Shown piece after piece: positions 27,064-34,553 of a stretch of 64,000 nt of DNA. The stretch lies in the NCBI GenBank assembly GCA_018396875.1, contig JAGTQG010000001.1, positions 75,077 through 139,076 on the forward strand, in the 5' to 3' direction. This stretch comes from Candidatus Bathyarchaeota archaeon. GTDB taxonomy: Archaea > Thermoproteota > Bathyarchaeia > Bathyarchaeales > Bathycorpusculaceae. The notes below the pieces were generated by a model. That model saw only the letters and a list, made by a program, of their open reading frames with translations. It made no database searches and was not told the origin of the DNA. Made by a program: the position numbers and the translations under genes. Position 1 is the first letter of the stretch, and every line of letters begins with the position of its first letter.

Positions 27064-27387
27064 GTGAACATGGACACCTCTATCAAGCGTATAGCAAAAC
27101 AGCGCATTCATACGCTTTTTCGCTTGGCCATCGAAACATGTAGGGAAGACCCGCAGTTGGCTCAGCGTTACGTGGATGTAGCGCGCCGCGTGGCCATGGC
27201 GGCTAGGGTGCGCTTGCCAACCGAGTATAGGCGCTTGGTTTGCCGCCGCTGCAAAAGCTTTATCTTACCCGGCGTTAGCTGTCGTGTGCGTATTAAACAG
27301 CGACGGGAGCCCCACGTAGTTATCACGTGTCTTAAATGCGGTGGGTACATGCGAATACCTCTGCGGAGGAAAAGCCAAGGTGAGTAA
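27064..27387 (+). CDS. rnp4: RNase P protein subunit Rpp21/Rnp4
   Basis: A 107-residue component of archaeal RNase P, which trims tRNA 5' ends. The helical N-terminus is IAKQRIHTLFRLAIETC, followed by YVDVARRVAMAARVRLP. The zinc ribbon uses CRRCKSF and ITCLKCGGY, giving four cysteines. The start is GTG 27064 or ATG 27070. It opens the rightward operon, 29 bases after tRNA-Leu, so tRNA and processing protein are side by side. The YhbY gene overlaps its last eight bases. Confidence 0.93.
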   Translation: MNMDTSIKRIAKQRIHTLFRLAIETCREDPQLAQRYVDVARRVAMAARVRLPTEYRRLVCRRCKSFILPGVSCRVRIKQRREPHVVITCLKCGGYMRIPLRRKSQGE

Positions 27388-27673
27388 GCTTACCGCCGGT
27401 ATGAGAAAGCGCATAAAAAGAGAATTTGGTGCTGAGAAGCCTACAGTGTGGGTTGGTAAAGGGCAAGTTTCGGAAGAAATCGTAAAGGAGATTGAGAAGC
27501 AGTTGAAGGCTAGGGAAGTGGTCAAGGTTAAGGTTTTAAGAACTGCTTTAAAAGAGGCAAAAACTGCAGACATAGCCATGGAAATTTCCCGACGCACAGA
27601 AGCAGAACTTGTGGAGGTTAGAGGACACACGTTTATCCTTTACAAGCGACGAAGAAAAACCGCTGGAAAGTGA
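27380..27673 (+). CDS. YhbY/CRM-domain RNA-binding protein
   Basis: A 97-residue CRM-domain protein from GTG 27380. GKGQVSEEIVKEIEKQLK matches the GxxG-like and helix motif of the fold, and the basic strands ADIAMEISRRTEAELVEVRGHTFILYKRRR end it. The family associates with large-subunit ribosome assembly. A GGAGGA ribosome site at 27365-27370 supports this internal start, nine bases away; a longer reading would only repeat shadow sequence of rnp4. The eS19 gene follows within the same operon. Confidence 0.88.
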   Translation: MSKLTAGMRKRIKREFGAEKPTVWVGKGQVSEEIVKEIEKQLKAREVVKVKVLRTALKEAKTADIAMEISRRTEAELVEVRGHTFILYKRRRKTAGK

Positions 27674-27728
27674 AAGCCTTTATATTGGGCTTGTTGAATT
27701 ACTGAAGGAGCAAAACGAGGAAAAAGAG

Positions 27729-28196
27729 TTGCCAACACCATATGACGTTCCAGCTCAAGAATTCATTCAAAGACTAGCAGATTACATAAAGGAGAACATC
27801 GACGAAGTTAAACCACCACCGTGGGCAAACAATGTTAAAACAGGTGCACATGTGCAGAGACCACCTGATGATCCGGACTGGTGGTATGTGCGTTGTGCTT
27901 CGTTGCTTCGCAAAATTTACGTCCATGGACCAATAGGTATAGAGAAGCTACGCGCCGAATACGGTGGAAGAAAAGATTTTGGCGTCAGACCTGAACATGC
28001 CGTCAAAGCTAGTGGCGCAATTATAAGAAAGGTGCTTCAACAGCTTGAAAAGGCAGGCCTGGTCGAGAAATACCAGAACAAGGGAAGACGAATAACAAAG
28101 GAAGGACGAAAGCTCCTTGAGGAAATAGCTGACGAAGTGATGAAGGATTTGTTGAAAAAAATGCCGGAGTTGGAGAAATATCAGAAGAGCGGGTAA
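27729..28196 (+). CDS. rps19e: Ribosomal protein eS19
   Basis: Small-subunit protein of 155 residues from TTG 27729 ([12 protein letters not shown]), matching the usual family length near 150. Recognisable parts are [18 protein letters not shown], the [13 protein letters not shown] helix, [13 protein letters not shown] and the [18 protein letters not shown] segment [21 protein letters not shown]. Longer readings add about 40 residues not typical of eS19 and were rejected. A GAGGA site at 27716-27720 supports the TTG. It is needed for 18S-type rRNA maturation in archaea and eukaryotes. Confidence 0.95.
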   Translation: MPTPYDVPAQEFIQRLADYIKENIDEVKPPPWANNVKTGAHVQRPPDDPDWWYVRCASLLRKIYVHGPIGIEKLRAEYGGRKDFGVRPEHAVKASGAIIRKVLQQLEKAGLVEKYQNKGRRITKEGRKLLEEIADEVMKDLLKKMPELEKYQKSG

Positions 28197-28201
28197 ATAC
28201 A

Positions 28202-28531
28202 ATGTCGGAGGATGAACTTGAAGAGATACGTCAAAGAAAACTCTTGGCTTTACAGCGAAAACTTGCTGAAGAGCAGCGGAAAGCCCAAATGGAACAGCAA
28301 CTTGAACTTCAAAAACAAGCTATATTGAAAAGCATTTTGACCCCTGAAGCTCGACAGAGACTGGCAAACCTCAAGCTTGTAAAACCTGAATTCACAGCTC
28401 AACTTGAACTGCAGCTAATTCAATTAGCCCAAATGGGGAGGCTTCCAATTCCACTAACGGATGAACAGCTCAAACAAATCCTCGTCCAACTACAGTCCCA
28501 AAAACGTGAGATAAAAATAAGGAGGATTTGA
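28202..28531 (+). CDS. PDCD5-family DNA-binding protein
   Basis: A 109-residue protein of the PDCD5/TFAR19 family. An acidic start ([13 protein letters not shown]) precedes a Lys/Gln-rich helix ([14 protein letters not shown]) and the globular helical core [23 protein letters not shown], ending with [15 protein letters not shown]. Archaeal homologues bind DNA or chaperonin; the exact role is unsettled. It is five bases after eS19 and two bases before eL39, a conserved archaeal neighbour order. Confidence 0.93.
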   Translation: MSEDELEEIRQRKLLALQRKLAEEQRKAQMEQQLELQKQAILKSILTPEARQRLANLKLVKPEFTAQLELQLIQLAQMGRLPIPLTDEQLKQILVQLQSQKREIKIRRI

Positions 28532-28533
28532 GA

Positions 28534-28689
28534 ATGGCTAGGTTCAAGCCCCCCGCAAAGAAGAGAAGGCTGGCAAAAGCTGGAAAAGTAAAAAGAGCTG
28601 TTCCAACATGGGTTATCGCCAAAACTGCTGGAAAATTTAGAACTCACCCTAAAAGGAGACATTGGAGAGTTAGAAAAATAAAGGCTTAA
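28534..28689 (+). CDS. rpl39e: Ribosomal protein eL39
   Basis: A 51-residue basic protein: [18 protein letters not shown], then a central VPTWVIAKT and a [14 protein letters not shown] tail, the standard eL39 pattern. It lines the lower part of the ribosomal exit tunnel. GGAGG at 28521-28525 lies nine bases before ATG 28534. It is shorter than common gene cut-offs but clearly coding, between PDCD5 and eL31. Confidence 0.97.
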   Translation: MARFKPPAKKRRLAKAGKVKRAVPTWVIAKTAGKFRTHPKRRHWRVRKIKA

Positions 28690-28699
28690 GGTGAGGAAC

Positions 28700-29158
28700 A
28701 TGAAAACGGAGGAAGGAAAGCCTAACGAAGAGCACGTTGAAAAAGTGAAGGACGCAACTGAGAAAAACAGCGAAGAAGCCCTAGAGAAAGTTGAAACTGC
28801 CGAAGAAGAAAAAGCTGAAGAAGCTAAACCTCCAGCAAAAGAAGAAATGATTGAAGAGGAAATTATAGAAGAAAGATTTTACACAATCCCCCTTGGAAAG
28901 GCATGGATTGTGCCTCCCAACAAAAGGGCGCCTAAAGCCATTAGGATAATTCGGGATTTTATAAAACGACATATGAAACTGGAAGCTAAAAGAGGAAACG
29001 AGGAAGAAGAGGAAACGCCTCGAAGGGTTATTATAAGTAGCGAAGTAAACGAGAAGATTTGGAGCAGAGGCATAGAAAATCCCCCGCGAAAAATCCGCGT
29101 AAGAGCCGCGAAGGATAAAGAAGGGAATGTTACGGTTTATTTAGCCGAAGGAGACTGA
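28700..29158 (+). CDS. rpl31e: Ribosomal protein eL31 with a charged N-terminal extension
   Basis: Large-subunit protein located at the exit-tunnel rim, 152 residues from ATG 28700 with GGTGAGG upstream. The eL31 core begins at ERFYTIPLGKAWIVPPNKRA (about residue 58) and includes the RDFIKRHMK helix and KIWSRGIENPPRKIRVRA. Ahead of it are about 55 residues made almost wholly of Glu, Lys and Ala. Most archaeal eL31 proteins are 85-100 residues, so the extension is unusual. It lies within an operon in the same frame with no stop, so it should be translated. Confidence 0.94.
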   Translation: MKTEEGKPNEEHVEKVKDATEKNSEEALEKVETAEEEKAEEAKPPAKEEMIEEEIIEERFYTIPLGKAWIVPPNKRAPKAIRIIRDFIKRHMKLEAKRGNEEEEETPRRVIISSEVNEKIWSRGIENPPRKIRVRAAKDKEGNVTVYLAEGD

Positions 29159-29160
29159 GT

Positions 29161-29841
29161 TTGGCAATTTACCTAACAAGTCTCTTTGGAAGCGCAAGCA
29201 TAGGTGTATACCTACTAGCCAATGAAAGAATGCTTATTGTTCCAAAATTTGTCCCAGTTAAAAAGGCTGAAAAAATGGCAGAATGGCTTAAAGTTAAACT
29301 TGTACACACAAACATAGGTGGCTCGGTTCTGGTTGGTGCATTGGCATGTGCAAACTCTAATGGAATTCTGCTTCCACATTTTGTGAAAGACGAGGAAATA
29401 AAGGCAATAAAATCAGTCTTCGATGGAAACATAGCAATCATGGAGACAAAAAAGACGGCTTACGGTAACATGGTTTTGGCAAATGACCACGGAGCCATAG
29501 TAGACCCAAGACTGAAGCCGTCTGAAATAAGAAGAATATCTGATACTTTGGGCGTGGAGGCTGTTCCAGGTGAAATTGCCCAGCTTCCCTACGTCGGCTC
29601 TCTAGCCGTCGCAACAAACAAGGGGGTTTTGGCGCACCCGCTTTTGAAGGACTCCGAGAGAAAGCTTTTGGAAGAGGTGTTGAAAGTTCCTGTGGATGTG
29701 GGTACAGTTAATTGTGGCATACCCTACGTGAGGACGGGATTAATCTGCAACAGTCATGCTGCGGTTGCTGGTTCCTTGACGACTGGTCCAGAAATGTTTA
29801 TAATTGGACATGCTCTGGGTGTAGTGAAGGAAGATGAGTGA
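29161..29841 (+). CDS. eif6: Translation initiation factor aIF6
   Basis: A 226-residue anti-association factor that binds the large ribosomal subunit. The five-fold pentein repeats are visible, for example GSASIGVYLLANERMLIVPKF, NIGGSVLVGALACANSNGILLP, NDHGAIVDP and YVGSLAVATNKGVLAHP. The start is TTG 29161, two bases after the eL31 stop. The next gene, eL20, overlaps its last eight bases. The length equals the family norm. Confidence 0.97.
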   Translation: MAIYLTSLFGSASIGVYLLANERMLIVPKFVPVKKAEKMAEWLKVKLVHTNIGGSVLVGALACANSNGILLPHFVKDEEIKAIKSVFDGNIAIMETKKTAYGNMVLANDHGAIVDPRLKPSEIRRISDTLGVEAVPGEIAQLPYVGSLAVATNKGVLAHPLLKDSERKLLEEVLKVPVDVGTVNCGIPYVRTGLICNSHAAVAGSLTTGPEMFIIGHALGVVKEDE

Positions 29842-30091
29842 AGTGAAAGTCTTTAGGATTGTAGGTGAGATTCGAAAACCAAACTGGAAAACCCCTTTTG
29901 AGAAAGAAGTGATGGCTATTAAGCCGGAGCACGCCATAGAAAAGGTTTACACAGAGTTGGGCAGCAAACACCGGGTTAAACGTTTCCACATAAAAATAGA
30001 AAGGGTCGAGGAAATCGCACCCAGCGAGGTTGAAGACCCGTTAATAAGAAAACTTTTGGCTGGAGAAGGTAAAATTGGCGGGCAAAGTTGA
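29834..30091 (+). CDS. rpl18ae: Ribosomal protein eL20 (LX)
   Basis: An 85-residue protein of the archaeal LX family, related to the two domains of eukaryotic eL20. Recognisable parts are VKVFRIVGEIRK, the WKTPFEKEVMAIKPEHAIEKVY helix and SKHRVKRFHIKIERVEEI. It overlaps aIF6 upstream by eight bases and prefoldin alpha downstream by 17 bases, the usual archaeal gene order. Confidence 0.95.
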   Translation: MSEVKVFRIVGEIRKPNWKTPFEKEVMAIKPEHAIEKVYTELGSKHRVKRFHIKIERVEEIAPSEVEDPLIRKLLAGEGKIGGQS

Positions 30092-30521
30092 AGAGGAACT
30101 GCGAAGACTTAGCGTCGAAATGCGTATCCTAGAGCAGACAGCTGAAGCCCTACAAGCCAGAATAAACATGGTGAACGCCGTCATAACAGACTTAACCTAT
30201 GCTAACATGACGCTTGAAGGCTTAGAAAAACAGAAAGAAAACACTGAACTGCTGATTCCCATAGGTGGGAACTCTTTCATAAGGGCGCGACTTGAAAACC
30301 CGGACAGGATTACAGTTGGCATAGGCGCCGGCGTCTCAGTTGAAAAAAACATTCAAGAGGCAAAGGAAATCATTAGAAAAAGGCTTGAGGATTTAGAAAA
30401 AAGCAGAACCTCCCTTCAGCAGCAGCTCTCACAAGTTATAGATAAGATTAACGAGGATAGGGAGCGCTTCGAAGAACTGGCAGTCATGTTAAGGAAGGAG
30501 ACGCCCGCCAAGGATGTTTGA
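30075..30521 (+). CDS. pfdA: Prefoldin subunit alpha
   Basis: A 148-residue alpha subunit of the jellyfish-shaped prefoldin hexamer. Two long coiled-coil helices (about 3-45 and 95-140) flank a beta-rich core (ELLIPIGGNSFIRARL and ITVGIGAGVSVE), which has the two-hairpin pattern of the alpha subunit. The start is TTG 30075. It overlaps eL20 at the start and ftsY at the end, so translation of all three is coupled. Confidence 0.93.
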   Translation: MAGKVEEELRRLSVEMRILEQTAEALQARINMVNAVITDLTYANMTLEGLEKQKENTELLIPIGGNSFIRARLENPDRITVGIGAGVSVEKNIQEAKEIIRKRLEDLEKSRTSLQQQLSQVIDKINEDRERFEELAVMLRKETPAKDV

Positions 30522-31419
30522 AAGGCTTAAGTCCGGTTTAAGCAGCCTAGTAAACAAGATAACAACCACAGAGCTTAAAGCCGAAAACCTCCGCCCAATT
30601 CTTTCAGAGTTTAAGTTAACCCTAATAGAGAACGATGTAGCGGTGCCAGTGGCGGAGCGCATCTGCGAGGAAATGGAAAAACGTCTCAACGGACTACAAA
30701 TTAAGAGAATTGAGGATAAAAGAAAAATTGTAGAGCAAAACCTTCGAGAAGTACTCCTTGAAATCATGACGACCAACGAGAGAATAGATTTTTTAAAGAC
30801 TGTTGAAGAAAAAAGAAAGAAAAATGAACCATTTGTAGCTCTTTTTGTTGGAATTAACGGCACGGGTAAAACCACAACTATAGCTAAAGTTGCCCATTTG
30901 TTAAACAAAAAGGGTTGCACTGTTGTTTTGGCGTGCAGCGACACCTACAGAGCTGGCTCCATCGAACAGCTAGAAACCCATGCCAAACGGCTAGGTATAA
31001 AAATGATAAAACACAAGTATGGTGCGGACCCTGCGGCAGTGGCATATGACGCGATATGCCATGCAAAAGCCCATGGGATACATGCAGTTTTAATCGACAC
31101 CGCTGGACGAATGCAGACAAACAAAAACCTCATGAACGAACTCGCAAAAATTAAACGTGTAGTAAACCCAGACTTGACAGTTCTAACTGTGGATGCGTTG
31201 ACAGGCAACGATGCGGTTGTTCAGGCAGAGGAATTTCACAAAAACGTAGGCATAGATGCAACTATATTAACAAAAGTTGATGCAGATGTCAAAGGAGGAG
31301 CAGCCCTAAGCGTAACATACGTAACACGAAAACCAATAATTTTTGTTGGAACCGGACAGAGCTATGACGCCCTTGAAGAGTTCAAGCCGGAAAAGTTCGT
31401 GGAAATGATTATTAGGTGA
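30514..31419 (+). CDS. ftsY: Signal recognition particle receptor FtsY
   Basis: SRP GTPase receptor of 301 residues that docks ribosome-SRP complexes at the membrane. The N domain (about 1-85) is short and lacks the acidic A domain of bacteria, as is usual in archaea. The G domain shows GINGTGKTTT (G1), DTYRAGSIEQL, DTAGRMQTNKNLMNEL (G3), TKVDADVKGGAALS (G4) and GTGQSYDAL. It ends the first rightward information operon. SecE is encoded 4 kb downstream. Confidence 0.97.
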   Translation: MFERLKSGLSSLVNKITTTELKAENLRPILSEFKLTLIENDVAVPVAERICEEMEKRLNGLQIKRIEDKRKIVEQNLREVLLEIMTTNERIDFLKTVEEKRKKNEPFVALFVGINGTGKTTTIAKVAHLLNKKGCTVVLACSDTYRAGSIEQLETHAKRLGIKMIKHKYGADPAAVAYDAICHAKAHGIHAVLIDTAGRMQTNKNLMNELAKIKRVVNPDLTVLTVDALTGNDAVVQAEEFHKNVGIDATILTKVDADVKGGAALSVTYVTRKPIIFVGTGQSYDALEEFKPEKFVEMIIR

Positions 31420-31428
31420 CCAAAATTA

Positions 31429-31935
31429 TTATCTTTTGAACGTTAGACGGAGCCTTTTTGAAACTTCCTTGAAGCCTAAGCCCTTAAATAAAGCTAAGGA
31501 TGGAATGTTCTTGGAGTAAATGTCTGCTTCCACACATTCCACACCTTTATCCTTGAACCATTCAAGCATAGCTTTCACCAAAGCCTTGCCGATACCCTGA
31601 CGTCTATGGGATTTCTCAACAAAGCAGTCGCAAATGTACCCTCTTTTAGCTTTGTATGACCAAGGCTGACTAATCCATCCTAAAGAATAACCTACGATTT
31701 TCCCGTTGGTCTCAGCGACGAAGACAACGGTGTTTTCACCTTTAATGTTTTTGAGAATCCATTTCGGATTTTGAAACTCGCTCGGCAATGGTGAAACCAT
31801 AGAGTCCATGGTGCTTTCATCTTTCCCAAGCTTCTCGGATAACTTGACAATCTGCTGCAAGTCTGACTCATTTGCACGTCGGATTTTTAAGCTCTCAAGA
31901 AGAACGCTGGAAGACTTCATTTTGCGAGAAGGCAT
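31429..31935 (-). CDS. GNAT-family N-acetyltransferase
   Basis: A protein of about 168 residues. The GNAT core includes IRRANESDLQQIVKLSEKLG (alpha1), VFVAETNGKIVGYSLG, the acetyl-CoA loop as GYICDCFVEKSHRRQGIGKALVKAML (about 98-125, motif A with RRQGIG) and VEADIYSKNIPSLALFKGLGF. The substrate is not deducible. It is convergent to ftsY and downstream of the bpsA-speD pair on the same strand; a polyamine N-acetyltransferase is possible but unproven. The start is ATG 31935. Confidence 0.85.
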   Translation of the reverse strand: MPSRKMKSSSVLLESLKIRRANESDLQQIVKLSEKLGKDESTMDSMVSPLPSEFQNPKWILKNIKGENTVVFVAETNGKIVGYSLGWISQPWSYKAKRGYICDCFVEKSHRRQGIGKALVKAMLEWFKDKGVECVEADIYSKNIPSLALFKGLGFKEVSKRLRLTFKR

Positions 31936-31980
31936 AAACACCACTTGCCAAAAGCAACTAAACTTTCAGCACTCCTTGTT

Positions 31981-33027
31981 TCAAGAACCATCCTTAAACT
32001 TATGATACAATGCGGGATGAGTTAAATCTTCCTCCTTGTCAACAAACTGAATCCTCAACTTTTTATTGGCACTCATTGGAAGCTTCGCTTTGCCAAGCAC
32101 CTCAAACCTAAACAAGGCAGACTTGTACCAGTTAACCCCGAGATTCCTGCCAACTTTAAAGCCCAAATTGTAGGCAAACTCTTCATAATTCGCGGTACCA
32201 TAATCCATCGGATAAACCGAGAACCCTTGAATAATATCGGTGACAACACAGTTCATCCTCGACAAGAGCCTTTGAACAGCTAACCACTTTTTAAGAGAAG
32301 CTTCGTAGAGAGTCAAGCCAAAATAGCCGACACCATTCTCCTTTAAGCAAGCCAAGCCGCGCGTTAGGAAAGCTCTTAAACCGGACAAAGTTTCAAGGGG
32401 TTCAGAAGAGAATACATCAAACTTTCCCAGTAGTTCCGTAGGCAGTGGATCAGCAACATTGTATTCTACGTATTCAATGTTGAAGCTATACTCTCTGTTG
32501 ATCGATCCTATGAATTCGCCCAACCGTTTATCAATGTCTAAGACTGTTATTCGAGAAGGAAGCCTTGTCAATGCTAAAGCAACACTTAACAAATCATCGT
32601 CGCCAATCAAGACTACATTTTTCCCAGCTAAATCGCCATAATAATGCATGAGGGCTGCTCTTGCAACAACATCGCTTTCAAGCATGTATCCCTGGAAAAA
32701 GTTGACGGTTGGACTTGGCCTCTTTTGGGCTATCCTTTTGAACTCGTCTAGAACTTCCTTGAATTTTGCCTCTGGGATTATTCGTTTACCACGGCACAAC
32801 GGACAGGGCTTGGCCTCAAAACTCAAGCTCTCTAATTTTATTTGGCCTCTACCCATATCAGTAAGAGAAAAGCCAGCCTCGTCGGCAGCTATCAAAGCAT
32901 TTTCATTAAGCCTTTTTAAGGCTGCCACAAAATCCTTAAGGGGAGCATTAACTCTATCAAGAAGTTCCCAGAAAGTTTTCTTGGACGAAGCAAGTTCATA
33001 CAGTATTTTTGTTTCAACCTTCTCCAT
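31981..33027 (-). CDS. bpsA: N4-bis(aminopropyl)spermidine synthase (BpsA)
   Basis: Branched-polyamine synthase of about 348 residues. It adds two aminopropyl groups from decarboxylated SAM to spermidine. An N-terminal winged-helix-like region (1-65) and a CPLC knuckle precede a Rossmann domain with NVVLIGDDDLLSVALAL and YNVADPLP, matching the catalytic acidic stretch of known BpsA enzymes. The start at ATG 33027 is chosen because GGAGG is placed seven bases upstream, inside the end of speD, which it overlaps by 14 bases. Its presence is typical of thermophiles. Confidence 0.92.
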   Translation of the reverse strand: MEKVETKILYELASSKKTFWELLDRVNAPLKDFVAALKRLNENALIAADEAGFSLTDMGRGQIKLESLSFEAKPCPLCRGKRIIPEAKFKEVLDEFKRIAQKRPSPTVNFFQGYMLESDVVARAALMHYYGDLAGKNVVLIGDDDLLSVALALTRLPSRITVLDIDKRLGEFIGSINREYSFNIEYVEYNVADPLPTELLGKFDVFSSEPLETLSGLRAFLTRGLACLKENGVGYFGLTLYEASLKKWLAVQRLLSRMNCVVTDIIQGFSVYPMDYGTANYEEFAYNLGFKVGRNLGVNWYKSALFRFEVLGKAKLPMSANKKLRIQFVDKEEDLTHPALYHKFKDGS

Positions 33028-33361
33028 AAACATCCCTCCTTATAACGCGCTTTTCAACACTTTTAGGCTTAAACTCTTCTACTAACAGTTCAAAAGCCTT
33101 TAAGGCTGGGCCATCATCCCCACAGGTGAAAATGTCCAAAGCCATATAACCGTACTCCGGCCATGTGTGGACACTCAAGTGCGACTCACTTAGAAGGTAT
33201 ATGGCAGAAACACCATGAGGCTCAAATTGATGAAAACTTGAAGAAACAACATGCAAGCCAGATTTAGCGACTACCCTATCCAAAATCGGTCGCAGATCTT
33301 CCACTCTCGAAAGCTTTCGGGGATCCACGCCCCGAAATTCGGCGATAATGTGGATGCCCAT
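33014..33361 (-). CDS. speD: S-adenosylmethionine decarboxylase proenzyme
   Basis: A 115-residue pyruvoyl enzyme that supplies aminopropyl groups. The self-cleavage site is in LLSESHLSVHTWPE, where the Ser after Glu becomes pyruvoyl. Further conserved parts are DIFTCGDD and the C-terminal KRVIRRDV. The start is ATG 33361 (MGIHIIAEFRG), three codons inside the longest frame and matching family N-termini. bpsA overlaps its end, so donor and acceptor enzymes are coupled. A TATA box and a structured leader lie upstream. Confidence 0.94.
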   Translation of the reverse strand: MGIHIIAEFRGVDPRKLSRVEDLRPILDRVVAKSGLHVVSSSFHQFEPHGVSAIYLLSESHLSVHTWPEYGYMALDIFTCGDDGPALKAFELLVEEFKPKSVEKRVIRRDVYGEG

Positions 33362-33456
33362 ATCGAACACCCAACATTATCGTCCGAACTCAGGACGGGA
33401 CCGAACATGGTGTTTGGCCTATTTGGCCAACTACGCATACTTCTTTCTATCCTCTA
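33362..33456 (-). promoter_or_regulatory. Structured 5' leader of the speD-bpsA mRNA
   Basis: From the predicted start (TATA at 33481-33487) about 95 nt precede the speD ATG. Read on the plus strand, three helices can form: TTGGCC (33414-33419) with GGCCAA (33425-33430); CGTCC (33381-33385) with GGACG (33393-33397) around a seven-base loop; and AACACC (33366-33371) with GGTGTT (33409-33414). The last helix pairs the GGGTG ribosome site. This is the layout of a translational switch, but no ligand is shown. Confidence 0.5.
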
Positions 33457-33480
33457 AAATGAGCCGCAAAAATCTCTTCC

Positions 33481-33487
33481 TTATAAA
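33481..33487 (-). promoter_or_regulatory. TATA box of speD-bpsA
   Basis: TTTATAA on the minus strand within GAAAAGTTTATAAGG, about 120 bases upstream of the speD ATG; the BRE-like AAAAG precedes it. Transcription is expected to start around 33456. Confidence 0.6.
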
Positions 33488-33538
33488 CTTTTCTATACAA
33501 CATGAGCGAAACCTTCTTACTTTAGAACTAAGAAACCG

Positions 33539-34453
33539 CTAGAAAGTTCCCAAAAGCTTCAACAGTATGGCTTTAGCCGCATAAAGCCTGTTTTCACTTT
33601 GCTCATAAATTATTGAGTTGGGACTTTCAATTACGTCGGCGCTTATCTCATATCCCCTGTGGATTGGCATATCATGCATTATGAGGGCGTTGCTTCCCTT
33701 GAGCAGTTCTTTGTTTACCTGGTAGGGCATCATAAGTTTGATGCGCTTTTCCTTCTCAGCCGCATATTTTGGATCGTTAAAGAATTCCATATCAACCCAA
33801 GTGTCAGTATAGACGAAATCCGCATCTTTTAAGGCTTCTTTCACGTCGAGCGTCGTTTCATACAACCCCGTCTTCTTAGCCTCTTCAAGAAGCTCGTCAT
33901 CCCTCGAAGGTTCATTAAAGATCGGTGTAACCGTAACAATTTTGACACCCGTCTTAGTGCATCCTTCTATTAACGAGTTACAAACATTGTTGTGCACGCC
34001 AATGTAAACCAATTTCAGTCCTTTCAGTTTACCCTTTTTCTCCTTCATGGTCATGAGGTCAGCTATTGCTTGACTTGGGTGATACTTTTCGTCGCATCCA
34101 TTTATGACGGGAACTCTGGAGGCTTTAGCCATAACTTGCAGGTCAGCGTTGCGGAGAAGTCTCGCCATTATACAATCAACGTTCCGTGACAAATACTGAG
34201 TTTCGTCATATATATCTGCTATCGTAAAGTTTGTTGTCCGCCAATCAATATAGAGAGCGTGCCCCCCAAGCTGAGTCATAGCAACTTCAAAAGAAACTCT
34301 GGTCCTGGTTGAGGTTTTTTGGAAAATCATGGCTAAAGATTTGCCGTCCAAGGCTTTTCGATACTTTTCTGGGTTATGCTTCACCTCAATAGCCTTGTCA
34401 ATTATTTCCATAAGCTGCTGACCAGACAACTCTTTAAAACTGATTAGATGCAT
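33539..34453 (-). CDS. argF: Ornithine-carbamoyltransferase-like transcarbamylase, atypical motifs
   Basis: A 304-residue transcarbamylase. Carbamoyl-phosphate residues are present in KTSTRTRVSFEVAMTQLGG and the helix SRNVDCIMARLL. In ornithine enzymes the amino-acid site uses HPCQ and HCLP motifs. Here they read HPSQAIADL and MHDMPIHRGYEI, so both cysteines are replaced. The start is ATG 34453 (MHLISFKEL) after GGTG. It may be a true but divergent ArgF, or act on another amine such as putrescine. It lies upstream of, and parallel to, speD-bpsA. Confidence 0.8.
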   Translation of the reverse strand: MHLISFKELSGQQLMEIIDKAIEVKHNPEKYRKALDGKSLAMIFQKTSTRTRVSFEVAMTQLGGHALYIDWRTTNFTIADIYDETQYLSRNVDCIMARLLRNADLQVMAKASRVPVINGCDEKYHPSQAIADLMTMKEKKGKLKGLKLVYIGVHNNVCNSLIEGCTKTGVKIVTVTPIFNEPSRDDELLEEAKKTGLYETTLDVKEALKDADFVYTDTWVDMEFFNDPKYAAEKEKRIKLMMPYQVNKELLKGSNALIMHDMPIHRGYEISADVIESPNSIIYEQSENRLYAAKAILLKLLGTF

Positions 34454-34553
34454 TCTCGCACCGTCACGCGTGAAACTCAAACTTCACCAACTATTATAAG
34501 TTTTGTGGAAAAGGTTTTCTGGTCGAAATGCAACATGCAACGGGGGAAAACTA

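Noticed and set aside
33381-33400. A 5S-rRNA-like string (TCCGAACTCAG) in the speD leader
   Set aside because: Only about eleven bases match and none of the other 5S helices can be drawn; it is part of a hairpin in the leader.
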